Shown piece by piece: positions 21,834 to 33,518 of a stretch of DNA of 64,000 nt; the first letter of the stretch is position 1, and the number at the start of each line of letters is the position of its first letter. Below the pieces are notes generated by a model. That model had not been told where the DNA came from, did not search any database, and saw only the letters and a program-made list of their open reading frames with translations. A program made the position numbers and the translations under genes. The DNA is from Diplonema papillatum. Taxonomy: Eukaryota > Euglenozoa > Diplonemea > Diplonemida > Diplonemidae. Location: NCBI GenBank assembly GCA_030068145.1, contig JAPJBO010000477.1, forward strand, positions 108,168-172,167, given 5' to 3'.

Positions 21834-23913
21834 CCCCCCTCCATCGAAATGCCCTCGCTCTAGCCACTAGAACTCGTCCGGCTGAGTTTCCTCAGATCAC
21901 CTATTGCTCCTCCCGCGCTTCTAGCTTCCAAGTATAATGGAACATCGCCAGCTTGCGCTCTTCATCGAATAATTAGTGGCGCGACGAATCCGAAACGAGC
22001 CAAATGCGTTCAGGGAGCTGTTTCAAGTCTTTGTTTCCTTCTACGAGGCTTACCTGCAAGCTCGGACGCTGGCACTGGCTGCGTGCATAGCGAAGGTACG
22101 GAAGGTTCCGCCTTCTCATTAACTTCATTTTTGCTCTTGCGTTTCTGTTTCATTCGTCTGGCTGTCTCTGAGACATCTTTCCGACAATGTGCACTGGCCA
22201 ATGGAAGTTTTCCGGCTCAACACCGTTTTCAGCACTTCGGGGACTAACTTGGGGTGAGTCACATAAACGACACAAGCGCCCACCAACCTTCCGGTGGTAG
22301 ACAAGTCAGTCACTACCGTGTCAGCCAAGCCGCCAAGCCGCCATGACGTCCTCGTTTTTTTTTCGTGCATAGTGGGTCGGCTAGTCTTGGCTGGTCGCCA
22401 TGAGAGAAACGGCCGACCTATGGCCGATCATTTCCCCACGTAAAATGGTCGTTTTCTTAACGATGTCATGACCTCAGTCAGTTTTGGCTGGTCAGGACTG
22501 CCGGTTTCTGACCCCACCGTACGCAGATGCACCAAATTCCACGGTGCATACCGCCTCAGCATTCGCATTACTGCATTTGCCTTGGGCGTTGGCGATGTAT
22601 CAAAAACACAGCCGCGCTCTCATCTAGCGAACCTTCGAAGGTCAGTGTCACCATGTCGTTGTTCATGCAGCAAAGACTCAGCTTTCGAGTACCTCTGGCA
22701 CGCCTTCTCGTGCTGTTTTTTTGTATAAGCACCTGCTTTGTAGGAAATACTTGAGGAGGCTGCCAGTTGCAAAAGATCAAAGGAGGTAAATGTGCTGTAG
22801 CCCACACGAAACACAGGCGACTCTGGGTTCAGTGGCGGGCGTAAGCGTTCAACAAAAAAGACCCATTTTGTAGTTGTATTGTTTCTCCCCCTCTAGCCTC
22901 CTTCGAAGTAAGCACAAGGCAGCCCCTCGAGTATTTTGGTTTCCCCAGTCTTTCTCGTAGCTGTTTTTGGCAGTCAAGCCGACAAACAGCAACATCGATT
23001 CGAAGTGCGAGCTGTGAATTCCACAAGCTGCCCCGTAAAGGACTAGCGATCGCAATGCGCTAACCGAACACCAGGTGTCCTGGAGATGCAAATGAAGACT
23101 GCCGGGGACAGTCTTCACTTTCCTTGTTGGGGGTCCCGCGATTGCGCGCCTTACAAAAGGTCGCTCATTTACCAGCCTCACCGCCCGCTTCAGCATTTAC
23201 CCTCATCCTGCCCGCCCTACACTTCGTCCTCTCTCATTTCTTCGGCTCCGCGAGTCAGCGCTAAAAAGAAACCTGAATAGCCAGAAAACAAAAGCCATCT
23301 CTCTTTTTCTGCCTCATGCCATCTTGAGATGACCTGGCGCACGCGCAGCTGAGCGAAGCACATGCCGTGGCCGGTGCCCATGCCACCTTGCAAGGGGAGC
23401 TTTCGTACGAGTTGCTAAGCACAGTTTAGAGAAGCCTCGGCGTGCTATCGACGATTGCTTCTTCGCACGGTCGAGCGCCGCGCGTTCGATGCGCCAGGAG
23501 GTGGTGTTTCTGCAAAGACACCTGCGTGTAAAGTTGCATTCCCACATCAGCACTGACAGGGACTGGGATATTCAGGCCGACAGCAGGTATCCTGACAGCC
23601 GTTGTAGCTGAGTTACGCTTGCATTCTTGTTCGGTGCTTTCGATGCGATCATTTGCGGAGGATGCAAAATACCGGTTGCAAAAGCTGTGACCCTCGTCCT
23701 CTCGCAATTCAAAAGCCGCACTTGCTGAGACACTGCAGCACTGCTATGTGGTGCTTATGTGATCCTTGTGGTGCAGACTTTCGGCGCCCAACTGAACTAA
23801 ATGATTCTGCAAATCACCCCGAACCAGGTGGAAACAAAGAGGCAAACAAAAATACCCAAATAAGCGAGAGCCAACCGACAAGCACATCGAACGCAGAAAG
23901 TCCGGAGGGAAAG
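21834..23913. other. Intergenic spacer between the receptor paralogues, with one 215-bp repeat
   Basis: A full copy of the 215-bp family lies at 22722-22937, preceded by a T-run. The rest shows no gene. The open frame upstream of 23914 (from 23653) is continuous with the second receptor but has unrelated, low-similarity sequence and is better read as 5' UTR. Confidence 0.55.
22722..22937 (+). repeat. 215-bp dispersed repeat, full copy
   Basis: It begins TGTATAAGCACCTGCTTTG after eight T and ends CCCCTCGAGTATTTT. It is collinear with the copies at 35332 and 3814. Confidence 0.85.
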
Positions 23914-26900
23914 ATGCCTCAGATATCACTGAATCTCGTGGGAAGCGGGAGCATCGTGATCTGCCTGATCGGCGCAGTCGTGCTCACGATCTCGCTTTCG
24001 TTCACTTCTTCTAAGAATCACCTGGACGAGCTGCAGAGCTACGGATCTGGGAGTCTAGACCAGTGCTATGAGACAGGAGTGTCCGACGCTGTGGACATGG
24101 TCCAGACCATCATGAACCGCAAGATGAAGCACATGCAAACCCTCATGTACAATCTCGTGGGGGAGTTCCATCGGATAGACGCAACACTCCGAGCAGCCTT
24201 GAAGGGGCGCGATGACGCCACACAAAACGAGCTCCTGGCAGACCTGATGCCCCTGCTTGCTTCGATGTGGAGTGAAGAGTCGATCTCCTACCTGACAATC
24301 ATGGATGACGTGGGCAATGGCGTTGGTTTCTTTGAGCAAGCCTGGATGTACACCGACGACCCCTCAGTGCGCGCGCCGCATAGCACGCTACTTGTGACAA
24401 CAGCCAGACCGATTAGTACCTTTGGCACGCTCGGCGATCATGGGAGATACTACAACGCTAGCTGCAACCTTGCCGGGCTGTTTGGAACCCGGAACCCGAG
24501 CGGAGGGTGCCCCTTCCCGTCATCAGCGTGGAACCTGACGAACATCCTGACCAACAGTCAGTATATGAAGGCGCTTCGCGTCGGAGACACCGTGTGGTCC
24601 GACACCATTTCGTTAGCGTCGTCCGTAGGAGTCATGCTGCTCAGTAAGTTCCCGTTGCGGCATGGGACTCCGCTACTGACGGGCGTTGCGTTCGGCCTCA
24701 CGGCAGTGACGAATTCGTTGTCGGAGGTCGTTGACTCTGTGACGGAGCGACTGTTCGTGGTCTCCCGCAGGCGCAGTGAGACGGGGTTCCTAGCAGGCGT
24801 GTCGCACGGTGTGGCAGCGAAGCTTCGAGAAGGGAGGAACCCGTTCACTGGGGGGATGGAGAACCGTACTTTCCCGATCCACTCCACCGAAGCCTCGGAC
24901 CCGGTTATCAGACTGGCGTCGCAGATCGCCCATGACGAGTTCAACGCCCTGAACCCGGCCGTCCGGGAGGCGTTCGACGCGGACATCTTCCACCCGATGT
25001 ACCTCCGGCAGCAAGAGTCCGTGACCCCCCTCGAAATCACTCTTTCGATCAACACCACGGAGTCCCCCGTCTTCCTCCATTCCCTCGGCGAAACCCTCAA
25101 CGAGATCGAACCGACCTCGTACTACATCGAAATCGTCCCGATGAAGGACACCGCGCAGCTGAACTGGTGGATTGTCCTCTGCATCGAGAAAAACGTCGTC
25201 ACCCGCCACCTGGAGACATCCGGCACCGCAGCCCTCGCGCGGCAGGCCGTCGCGTTCGACGGCGACAAGTCCGACGCGGAAGAGTCATACCTCATCAACA
25301 TCGCGATCGTCTTCTTTTTGACGCTGCTGGCCGCCATCTTCAGCATCGTGGTCACGCTCCGCGTGACCAAGCCGCTGAGCGAGCTCGAGAAGAAAATGAT
25401 GGACGTCTCGTCGATGAAGCTGGAGGGCGCGACCGACCTCGCGTCCACCTACCTGACCGAAGTGCACAGCATGCAAGGGTCGTTTAAGAAGATGGTTGCA
25501 GCCTTGGAGGAGTACAGGCAGTTCCTCCCGGCTGCGTTGCTCGCGAGAAACGAGACGGGGGACGACGAAGACGACGGCAAGTTGGAAGGCGGCATCGTGC
25601 CGTCGCCCGCGTCCTCGGCGAACCGGTACGGAAAGCCGGGGCAGCAAGGAAAAGCGTACTTGATTGACAACGACTCGTCGCAGCAAGCGTCGTCGGCCGG
25701 GAACTCGCACGCCGCGGGCGGGAACAACATCCGAGCCATGCTCCGCGTCGGCATCCGGGTGAAGGCGAAGGTGGTCGAGCTGATGCTCGGCATGTCCGAC
25801 TTTCCGACGTACCTGAAGCAGGAGCTCTCCGCCGGCGACGGAGCCGCGTCCGTCACCGATTTCCACTCGAAGTACCTGCAGCTGGTGTTCACCGAGCTGC
25901 AGCTGAACCAGGGATCCCTCGTGTCTTTCCAGGCCGACGAAATCCATGCCGACTTCAAAGGCATCCTCCCGTGCAACGGCGTCTCCGAGAAGGCAACGCG
26001 CTTCTCGTTCTCCGTCCTGGCGGGCCACCAGAAGCACCTCGAGGCCCTAGGCGAAGGGCCGACCGGGAAGCGCAGCTTGCACATCGGCGCCGCGCTGGGC
26101 CCGTGCTATGCGGGGAACATGGGAACGGCGTACATGAAGAATATCCAGGTGCTCGGCGAGGCTGTGCGCCTCGCGTCGATGATGCAGACCGTCGCTTCCG
26201 AAATGGGCGTCGGCATTGTTGTGAACGTGCCGCTGTCGGACCAGCTCCCGCAGGAGGAGTATTTCACGGCGACCGTCGACTGCATCGTACTCGACAGCAT
26301 GGTTTACCAGGCCATCGCCATCGTCGAGAAGCCGAAGAACCGCGGCACGCCCAGCTGGATGTACGCGTCGGCGCCGCCGGTGGATACCACCTACGCCGCT
26401 GCGTGGAGCTTGATCTACGAGGGGAAGCTGGCGGAGGCGCAGGAGAAGCTGCAGCAGACCCCCGCGACCTCGGAGTACGCGTGGTTCGCAAAGAAGGTGG
26501 CCGACCGGCTGACGCTCGGCAAGCGCGAGGCGAAGGTGCTCGGCGGGAAGTCGCGGAGGGACGACGACCGCAGCGGAACCGGCCTGCTGTCGACGGTCAC
26601 GTCGGCTTTGTTCAAAGAAGGTGGCACCAGCCCTCGAAGCTCGCCGGCCGGATCGCCGTCGCCCGTGCAAGTGCTGGGCACGGTGGGTGCTATGGTGCAC
26701 GGGGAAGGCAGCACACCGGCTGGCTCTACAGCCGGCGACATCGCGCCGTACATGGGGGCGGGCGCGCAGGCGCTCTCGGCTAGCGCGTACCACCGGTACT
26801 ACGTCGAGCACTGCACAGTTCCGACCGAGCTGGCAGACCTGCAAGACCGGGCGGCGAACTTCGCCGCCAACATCGACGACGAGGCGTTGGCCGCCGCCGG

Positions 26901-27087
26901 CAGCGCGGGCAACGTCCGCCGCGGCAAGCGCTCGAAGCGCCAGGAGGGCAGCAAGTCACCGCGCCCGGGCCGCCCGTTGGCCCGCAGCGGCAGCCAGTCG
27001 AGCGGCACGCCGTCCGTGGTCAGCAGCCACCCGTCTATCAAGGAGTCCCCGTTCCGCGAGGCGCCCCTCGGCGCCCGCGGCAACTAA
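23914..27087 (+). CDS. Receptor-type protein with Cache-like ectodomain, HAMP-like linker and degenerate class III cyclase domain (copy 2)
   Basis: The product is 1057 residues, collinear with the 18696-21833 protein along its whole length. The first membrane segment is at about 10-31, the second (I-A-I-V-F-F-L-T-L-L-A) at about 459-480, followed by K-P-L-S-E-L-E-K-K-M HAMP-like helices and the shared A-L-E-E-Y-R-Q-F-L-P-A block. A cyclase fold lies at about 610-815 with the same losses: the first metal Asp is Gly (M-L-G-M-S-D-F), Asn to Arg752 and Arg to Met (G-E-A-V-R-L-A-S-M-M-Q). The second metal Asp (A-D-E-I-H-A-D-F) and G-N-M-G are kept. The tail has Y-H-R-Y-Y-V-E and a terminal S-Q-S-S-G-T-x-S motif. 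Codon use is markedly more GC-rich than in copy 1, so the duplication is old or the two have different expression demands. Sensing of a small ligand by the ectodomain is inferred from the Cache-like architecture. Confidence 0.87.
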   Translation: MPQISLNLVGSGSIVICLIGAVVLTISLSFTSSKNHLDELQSYGSGSLDQCYETGVSDAVDMVQTIMNRKMKHMQTLMYNLVGEFHRIDATLRAALKGRDDATQNELLADLMPLLASMWSEESISYLTIMDDVGNGVGFFEQAWMYTDDPSVRAPHSTLLVTTARPISTFGTLGDHGRYYNASCNLAGLFGTRNPSGGCPFPSSAWNLTNILTNSQYMKALRVGDTVWSDTISLASSVGVMLLSKFPLRHGTPLLTGVAFGLTAVTNSLSEVVDSVTERLFVVSRRRSETGFLAGVSHGVAAKLREGRNPFTGGMENRTFPIHSTEASDPVIRLASQIAHDEFNALNPAVREAFDADIFHPMYLRQQESVTPLEITLSINTTESPVFLHSLGETLNEIEPTSYYIEIVPMKDTAQLNWWIVLCIEKNVVTRHLETSGTAALARQAVAFDGDKSDAEESYLINIAIVFFLTLLAAIFSIVVTLRVTKPLSELEKKMMDVSSMKLEGATDLASTYLTEVHSMQGSFKKMVAALEEYRQFLPAALLARNETGDDEDDGKLEGGIVPSPASSANRYGKPGQQGKAYLIDNDSSQQASSAGNSHAAGGNNIRAMLRVGIRVKAKVVELMLGMSDFPTYLKQELSAGDGAASVTDFHSKYLQLVFTELQLNQGSLVSFQADEIHADFKGILPCNGVSEKATRFSFSVLAGHQKHLEALGEGPTGKRSLHIGAALGPCYAGNMGTAYMKNIQVLGEAVRLASMMQTVASEMGVGIVVNVPLSDQLPQEEYFTATVDCIVLDSMVYQAIAIVEKPKNRGTPSWMYASAPPVDTTYAAAWSLIYEGKLAEAQEKLQQTPATSEYAWFAKKVADRLTLGKREAKVLGGKSRRDDDRSGTGLLSTVTSALFKEGGTSPRSSPAGSPSPVQVLGTVGAMVHGEGSTPAGSTAGDIAPYMGAGAQALSASAYHRYYVEHCTVPTELADLQDRAANFAANIDDEALAAAGSAGNVRRGKRSKRQEGSKSPRPGRPLARSGSQSSGTPSVVSSHPSIKESPFREAPLGARGN

Positions 27088-29630
27088 AAAAAAAGAAACC
27101 GCCCGGGAAAAAAAAAAAAGAACGCCAAAAAAATCACCACCCTGGACCACCACCCTCACTCCCATTTCCCGCGAAAAGGAAAGAATTTTGCTGCCCCTTT
27201 GTAGAAACGATGGTGCCCATTCAAAGGAGGAGGGGGCATAAGCGTAGGAGCGTCCTGCCGTATAGCATCTGAACTAAAGCCCTGTTTCGTTCCCTCGCAT
27301 GGACACCTGTGGAAAAAGTTGTCACTCGTTGAAGTTAGTCTCTTTTTTTGCCGACCCGAAAAATCCCGAGGACCAGACACGGCCGGTTGATAACGTTATA
27401 CAACGGCCATCTGATGTCTCAGGACGGTTTTCAGTTGTGTAGCTCTCCTCTTTTCAGTACAAAACAGTTAGCGTGCTTGCTTTTGTACGTGCGCACGAGC
27501 GGGAGTGCCACTTTTGAGCGTTTCGAAAGTGCCGAACAACAGGGAGTCCCGACCTATCAGCGGCGGAAGAATGCAACTACTAGCGTTTGAGGACGGAAAG
27601 AAGCTGCACTGCACCCAGCTTCTTTTTGTCTGCGGAATAATCAAACACCCCCGGGAGCACTCTTCGTCAGCGAAACGATAGTTGGCAGCGGGATCCAGTG
27701 CAGAATAGTAGGTACTGAAGGAATGGTGAGTTGTCATTTCTTTTTGCGATAACCAGTAACTGCCTCCTCAGAGTGCATACTTGTCACAGCTAACAAGGAA
27801 CATTGGCAGCGGTTTAACCTGAAACGCGTGCAGGCAAATCGCACAAGCAAAACGTTCCGTGTTCTAGTATTTTCTCTCGAAACGACCACTATCTTTTCCG
27901 GGACTTCACCAAAGACCATCAGCTTTGAAACCTTGCAAGGTCTGTTTTGAAGGACCTGCTAGGGCGTTCTGGATGGTTGTTTCCTCAGAAATACCCTCAT
28001 AGTACGGGGAAGTGGACAATTGATCGCAAACAGGCTGCTTTCCATAGAGAACCTCTACAGGCCAACTACGCGCAAGATTCCGCCAACAGAAAAACTGCTT
28101 GCACAGTCGAATACCCAGGAAAACAACTCAAGGTCGACTGTGAAAAGGCCGTTTCTTTTACCCCCTCCGAGGACAATCCCGTTGTCGCGTCAAAATGACC
28201 GCTGGAAGCGATTTGGGAAACTGAGTATACATGTTCCCAGGGGCACAAGCAACCCCGCTTGTGCACCCAAACGATCACCGCCAGGGGTCCTTTTTCGACC
28301 TCCGAGCAGGGCGGGGTTTTCCGCATACGCACTCGCGAACCACTCGCAAGTTCTTTGCTTCGTTTCCGACGTTTGTTTCGTTTTCTATCAATCTACGGCA
28401 CCCCTGTTTAAAAGGACGTTGCTCATTCAGAGACAGTGCAAGTGTATCTGTACGTTTTTAATCGTGTTGTGTGTGGCGAAAGAGTGATACCGCGCACCCC
28501 GTCGTCGACGACATAGCTCAATTCTACGCGCAAGATCGCGAAAGTAAAGAAGGCACCGTTAGAGGACTGCCCGAGTTCTTTTCGGTAAACTGCTCGGGCT
28601 TCCTTCTGCCCACTCTCCGTCGTGGGTAAGCGCGAACGCTTTCGCGGGACCTGCATTTGCATTGCCCGTCTCCCTTTCTCCATCTTCGGAGCGGTCTTCG
28701 GTCTGGCCGAGAAGAAATCCTGTTCCAATCCCCCCGTTAATGATTATGAATCTAGAAGGAAAATGAAACCGAAAAAAAGTGAGAAAAAACAAAAGGAAAG
28801 AACCAAAAAAGAACGAGTTTAGGCTACCAGCTTCAAGCAGGCTGCGGCGGAAAGAAACCCGCTGGGATCCACTTTCCGCTGAGTTCTTGCAGTACAGGCC
28901 GCATATGATACAAGAAGATTGTGGACATCACAAAGGTTGGAAGTTACACGACTTTACTATTTTAAAGGGCCCGGTCCGGTCTGCTAAGTACGCACTCTCT
29001 GTTACCGAGGGGCGTAGGTGTTTTCGTCCCTCGCGGACACAGGTCAGCATCTTCAACGGCACCTCACCTGTACTTCGCCGCGGTTCTCGTGCGAACTGAC
29101 CCTGGTTGGCGGGTGTTGTGCGGGCAGAAATCTCTGACAGTGAGACGACTGTACAATCTGAGATTTCCAAACCCAAAAGTCAAATTTCTTAAAGGGCAAA
29201 CCCCCAGATTGCGCAGACCAAAAATCTCCACGCAAACTGAAATTTTACTCTCGAGCTTTACGAACGCTGGGGGGGGTGATGAACCCGCGACTTGCGCACT
29301 GTGCCCAGTCCCAACCACGTTATATAGCGACTCTGTAGAAAGCTAGCCCACACACCCCGCATTCTCCCCGCGAAGCTTTCGGTGGTTAGCACTCTCGCTT
29401 TTTCCATTTCAAGTGCTCTCCACCAGCGACGCGCCCGACCCCCGTTCATCCTCTTCCCGCAAACCCACATCCATATGCAAGCTCGAACGACCCCGTATCC
29501 CTTTCGCGGAAGTCTAAAGGAGGTCATCACGACTGCATTTACTACCAAGCAACACAAAATGCAAAAAATAAAAAAGACCTTGCCACACAAACGAAGTCGC
29601 AAGACACCAAACTGATCGTCCTTCGGGATC
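27088..29630. other. Spacer with no supported gene
   Basis: A-rich stretches directly follow the receptor stop (27088-27130) and recur at about 28765-28815. Short open frames show no domain or coding-like composition. No repeat family recognised. Confidence 0.5.
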
Positions 29631-29640
29631 GACGGTAACC

Positions 29641-30288
29641 AGTGCTCCCGCTAACAAAAAAGTGCGAGGAATTCCTCAAAAAAAAAGAGGCTCGAAAAAA
29701 GAGGGTGAGGAATTCCTCATGAGGAATTCCTCACCTTTTCCCCATTGGTGGTATCGTGTAGCCAAAGCACTGCATCACAGTCTACTCATGGGCTGGCGGG
29801 CAGAAGTCTGGGGCTGCCACGGGGGCTGGAGCCGAGAAAGAGAGTCGAGGATCAGAAGCAGCCCTGGATTTCTTGACAGATTCTCTCCGAGTCGACACAA
29901 GTGCCTTGTTCCACGTGATCTCTGGTCAGCGTCTACTCGTGCCAATGATTCACCAGCACGCAGTGTCGAGTGGTGGTTGAATTTGAAATGGGCTGTTGCC
30001 TCCAGGAATGTGCAGTGTTTATTGTGACAAACAGACTGAGAGTGCAAACTTTCTCCACCTGTACCGTACCGTTCGCCGGGGGGCAAAGCCCCCCGGACCC
30101 CCCCCCTGGAGAAAAGCTTTCTCAGTCTCAGAGCGGCAAAAGACAGTTGGTCGGGAATCCAAGGCAAAAACGAGGCGAATAACCTGCACAACACGGGGGT
30201 GAAAAAATTTGGGGGCACCAAAAAAAAAAAAACAAGCCCAAAACAGGTTTTTGAATTCCTCACCAAACGTGAGGTTAGCGGGAGCACT
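29641..30288 (+). mobile_element. Intact MITE-like DNA transposon with 10-bp target duplication
   Basis: The element is 648 bp with 15-bp perfect terminal inverted repeats AGTGCTCCCGCTAAC / GTTAGCGGGAGCACT. GACGGTAACC stands on both sides (29631-29640 and 30289-30298), a perfect 10-bp target-site duplication. There is an internal GAGGAATTCCTC palindrome repeat and a G-run/C-run hairpin at 30061-30108. It does not encode a transposase. A TSD of 9-11 bp is typical of Mutator-like elements, so a non-autonomous MULE-type element is plausible, but the TIR is short for that group. Confidence 0.9.
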
Positions 30289-30298
30289 GACGGTAACC

Positions 30299-30800
30299 AG
30301 GGGGTTATGCACTGCAGCGGTTGGGTGAGGTAACTCACCCCAAAAAAAAAAATCGAAAATCGGGTGGGAGGTTGGGTTGATTTACACTACCTCGGATTGG
30401 GTTGGGCAGGAGTTTGGTGTCAGTAATCTTGGGTTGGGCAGAGGTTTTGGGTGTCTGTAGTGGGAAAAATTTCTCCTATTCTGGCTGTGCTACAGAAGAA
30501 GGGTGAGACCTTTCATCAGAACAATCATCAGTAGGCTAGGTGTCTTCTTGAGGAGAACACTGGCTGCAGAAGGTCCTGCCTTAGCCAGGACATCAGATTC
30601 TGAGGCACCATCTACCATACCGTCTCCCAGGGGGTGGTGCCCCCTGGACCCCCCATAAACTTCGAATTTTCGCCAGAGGCCTGTTACCAGGTATCAGTTT
30701 CCTTACAGGTTCCGAACAAGACAGAATCTGAAGTGCCATGTACCGTACCGTCTCCCGGGGGGCGGTGCCCCCCCGGACCCCCCCTGCATTAAGACTCACT
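30299..30800. repeat. Spacer with two further G-run/C-run hairpin motifs
   Basis: CATACCGTCTCCC-AGGGGG-TGGT-GCCCCCT-GGACCCCCC lies at about 30613-30652, and a near copy at 30739-30783. Each is preceded by a TTCTGA-type stretch. TGGGTTGGG repeats occur at 30362-30445. No gene seen. Confidence 0.6.
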
Positions 30801-33518
30801 AGAGAAAATGGGCTTGGCGTCTAGTCTGATGGAGAAAATGGGCTGCATAAGGTCCTGACGGTAACACAAAAAAAAAAAAAAAAACACCGAAAGCTCAAAC
30901 AAAACGAGTGGCCATTCAAAACCCCCCGAGAAGAAAAGCTCCCTTTTTTTGAAGTTTCCTCGGAACGGTCACTTCGGTTGGCTTGGAAAGTGGGTCGAAT
31001 GCCGACGAGGGACCGCGGGACATCCTTGTTGGGATAGGACAAGCAATCTTCGCACATTCATAAACGAAAAGGACAACAGCAGTATTCACCAGAACACCGT
31101 GTCGCTGCACACCCGCTGGTTCCACACCGATATTTCCGGTGGCTTCCCCCTCCAGGGGCTGGCAGTCAGGCCTTGTACCGTACTACTGTTCCTGTCTGCT
31201 GAAGCTCAGGCTCCCTTTTTACGAGCTTCCACACAGGCACCTCCGTGCCGAACGCCCACCGGATTCACAGCGATTACCCCGGCGATTTCTAGGACGGATA
31301 AGACGCCTGTCATTGTACTGTCAGCAGACGCCTGGGCCAACGGGGTTGTTTTCGGAGGGACAAGGTTTCAAACCATTATACGCGGCGAGGGGTCATCCGG
31401 AGACTATAAACCTCCGGATCTCTAAGTGAACTTGCACTCTAAAACCCCATCCCCGGAAGAAAGATGGAAGCTTGGGTGGTCCCGCATGAGTCCTCGATCA
31501 GGACACGGCTACGCCGCCTTTTGCACGAGAACATGCATAAGGCGCTCGCCGGCACGTAGAAAGTAGGCCGTTCCCAGAACGGTGTTGCGCGAAAAAAGAG
31601 ACCCCTTTCTTCCCTCCGCGCAATTGCACCGGGGGGCAACCCCTGCTTTTTGCGCCCTTGTAAATAAGTAGAAGAAGGCGGCGCGAGCCTGCGTCTCTCT
31701 CACCGTTGCCTTGTAGAAGCACTGAACTTGCATAGCATCGCAGAAAAGCGTTCGACCTTCCGGCCTACAGTTACAACCGCCTTCGGATTTGCCGAGGAGG
31801 GCCTTCCTCTTCTCCTTCGCAGCGGCACTCCGCACTTTTCTTCCGTTCTCGTTGCTCAAGACGCACGTTGGCGATCTTCGCGGTTCCTTTTGGACAAGCA
31901 CCCGCTTTTTGCAGGAAATCCCGGTTGGAAATGCCGGTTGCAGACCAAGGGGAAAATGTGCTGTAACCCACACGAACCGCCGGGTCAATCTGGGTTGGAT
32001 GCTGGTGTAAGCGTTCAACGGAAACAAATACCGCGATCTTTCCGACACTCGAAAGGGAGTCAGAATTGCTTCTATCAATCTCATGCATCAGAATTGCAGT
32101 TTGCAGCTTTTAAGCCTCTGGTCGGGTTCTCTCATTGTTGCTCTTCACGCGTGGATTGCGACGGATTATCGTTATTATTTCTGGAATTTTGGGTTTGTCA
32201 CCCGCACCTCTCGCTCAGGCATGGCCAACACGCAATCGCTCTCTCACGCAACGCCACGATGACGCCGCCGCTGTTAGGCCTGTCCATCCAATGCTTCACG
32301 AGCCGACTCCGAGGATTCGCGTGCGAAAACGTCGTGCCTCGGCCCGAGATCGTCATCGTCTTTCAGCGCCTTCTTCTCGAGCGAGTGCCTTCTTTGCACG
32401 TCGGAGGGTCTGCTTTTGTTGGACGGTGGACATATTGGCAACTCTTCTCGAGATTGAGCCGTTTAGCGCTTGCGCTGGAATAAGGCCGTAACATGCAGGG
32501 TCAAAACCTTGTGTCTTTTTGGTAAACAGGGGTCCAGACCCTAAGAAAATGGCTACCCATTCTTTCCAGAAAAAATTGGGGTCAAAAAAAATCTGGAACA
32601 AAAACTGCGGTGTTTTTTGATGAAATTGAGCAATTTTTTTTGTCCAAATTCTTTTCTTGGTGGCCGTCGGCCCCGCGGCAGCGTTTACCAAAAAGAAAAA
32701 GACACAAGGTTCTGACCCTGCATGGTAAACGGAACACAAGCCCCATCGGGGTGCAAGCACGATCGGAACCGTACTCGCAAAACGACGACAGACGACGCAT
32801 CCACGGTCCTCCGCCTCTTGCTTCTCGTCGTCCATCTAGGTCGTTCCGGGCGTTCGTCCGAAAGCGCGATATCACAATGAGGGAGACAATCAAACAAGCG
32901 AGTTTCGGCAACCGGCGGAACGCGGGAAAAAGAGCCTCGCAGCGGGAGCCAACCCACCTTCCCCCCACTGACTATGTTTTGTCCTCCATCCCTTGTCTTC
33001 TCCCAACGAAGACTTGATGCGAGCATAAAACTTGTCCGAACGGCAGACAGTAGTGCCTAAACATCAACCCCTTACGGACGGAAGAGAAGAGGGTTTGTCG
33101 GGGCGCAGAAAGCCTTCCGGCAAACTTTGGGTCAAACTCAAGAGTTTCATGGCTCCAAAATGGGGAACTTGAGGCTCCTAGGAAAGGTTTCATAACCCAT
33201 GTATGCACCGCAGTCTTTTTTGACGTCTCGACGTCGAAGCTTCACCAGCTTCGGCTGACACCATTTGCGCACTTAACCATGGCTAAGAAGACGGACGAAA
33301 ACCTAGACACAAATATAGCTCAGAGCATCTGCAAACCAACACGAGAAGCCTCCAGGCAAACCCCCGTTTTCACATCTCTTCAGGCATTGTGTCCGAGCAC
33401 CGGTTCGGGTTCTGACTATCTCGACATAAAATACAAGACCCCCGTCCGTACAGGGATACACCAAGACGTCCTCCCCTCTGCCGCCAATTGACGGGAGATC
33501 CCGACAACATCAAATTTT
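30801..33518. other. Spacer; one diverged 215-bp family copy
   Basis: Bases 31884-32013 are an old, partial copy of the 215-bp family (GCACCCGCTTTTTGCAGGAAAT, then AATGTGCTGTAACCCACACGAA, then GCGTTCAACG). An inverted pair (ACCTTGTGTCTTTTTGGTAAAC near 32509 and its complement near 32687-32710) encloses about 180 bp. No gene recognised. Confidence 0.5.

Noticed and set aside
23653-23913. N-terminal 87-residue extension of the second receptor
   Set aside because: It has no counterpart in copy 1, and the shared sequence, including the first membrane segment, begins at the Met at 23914.
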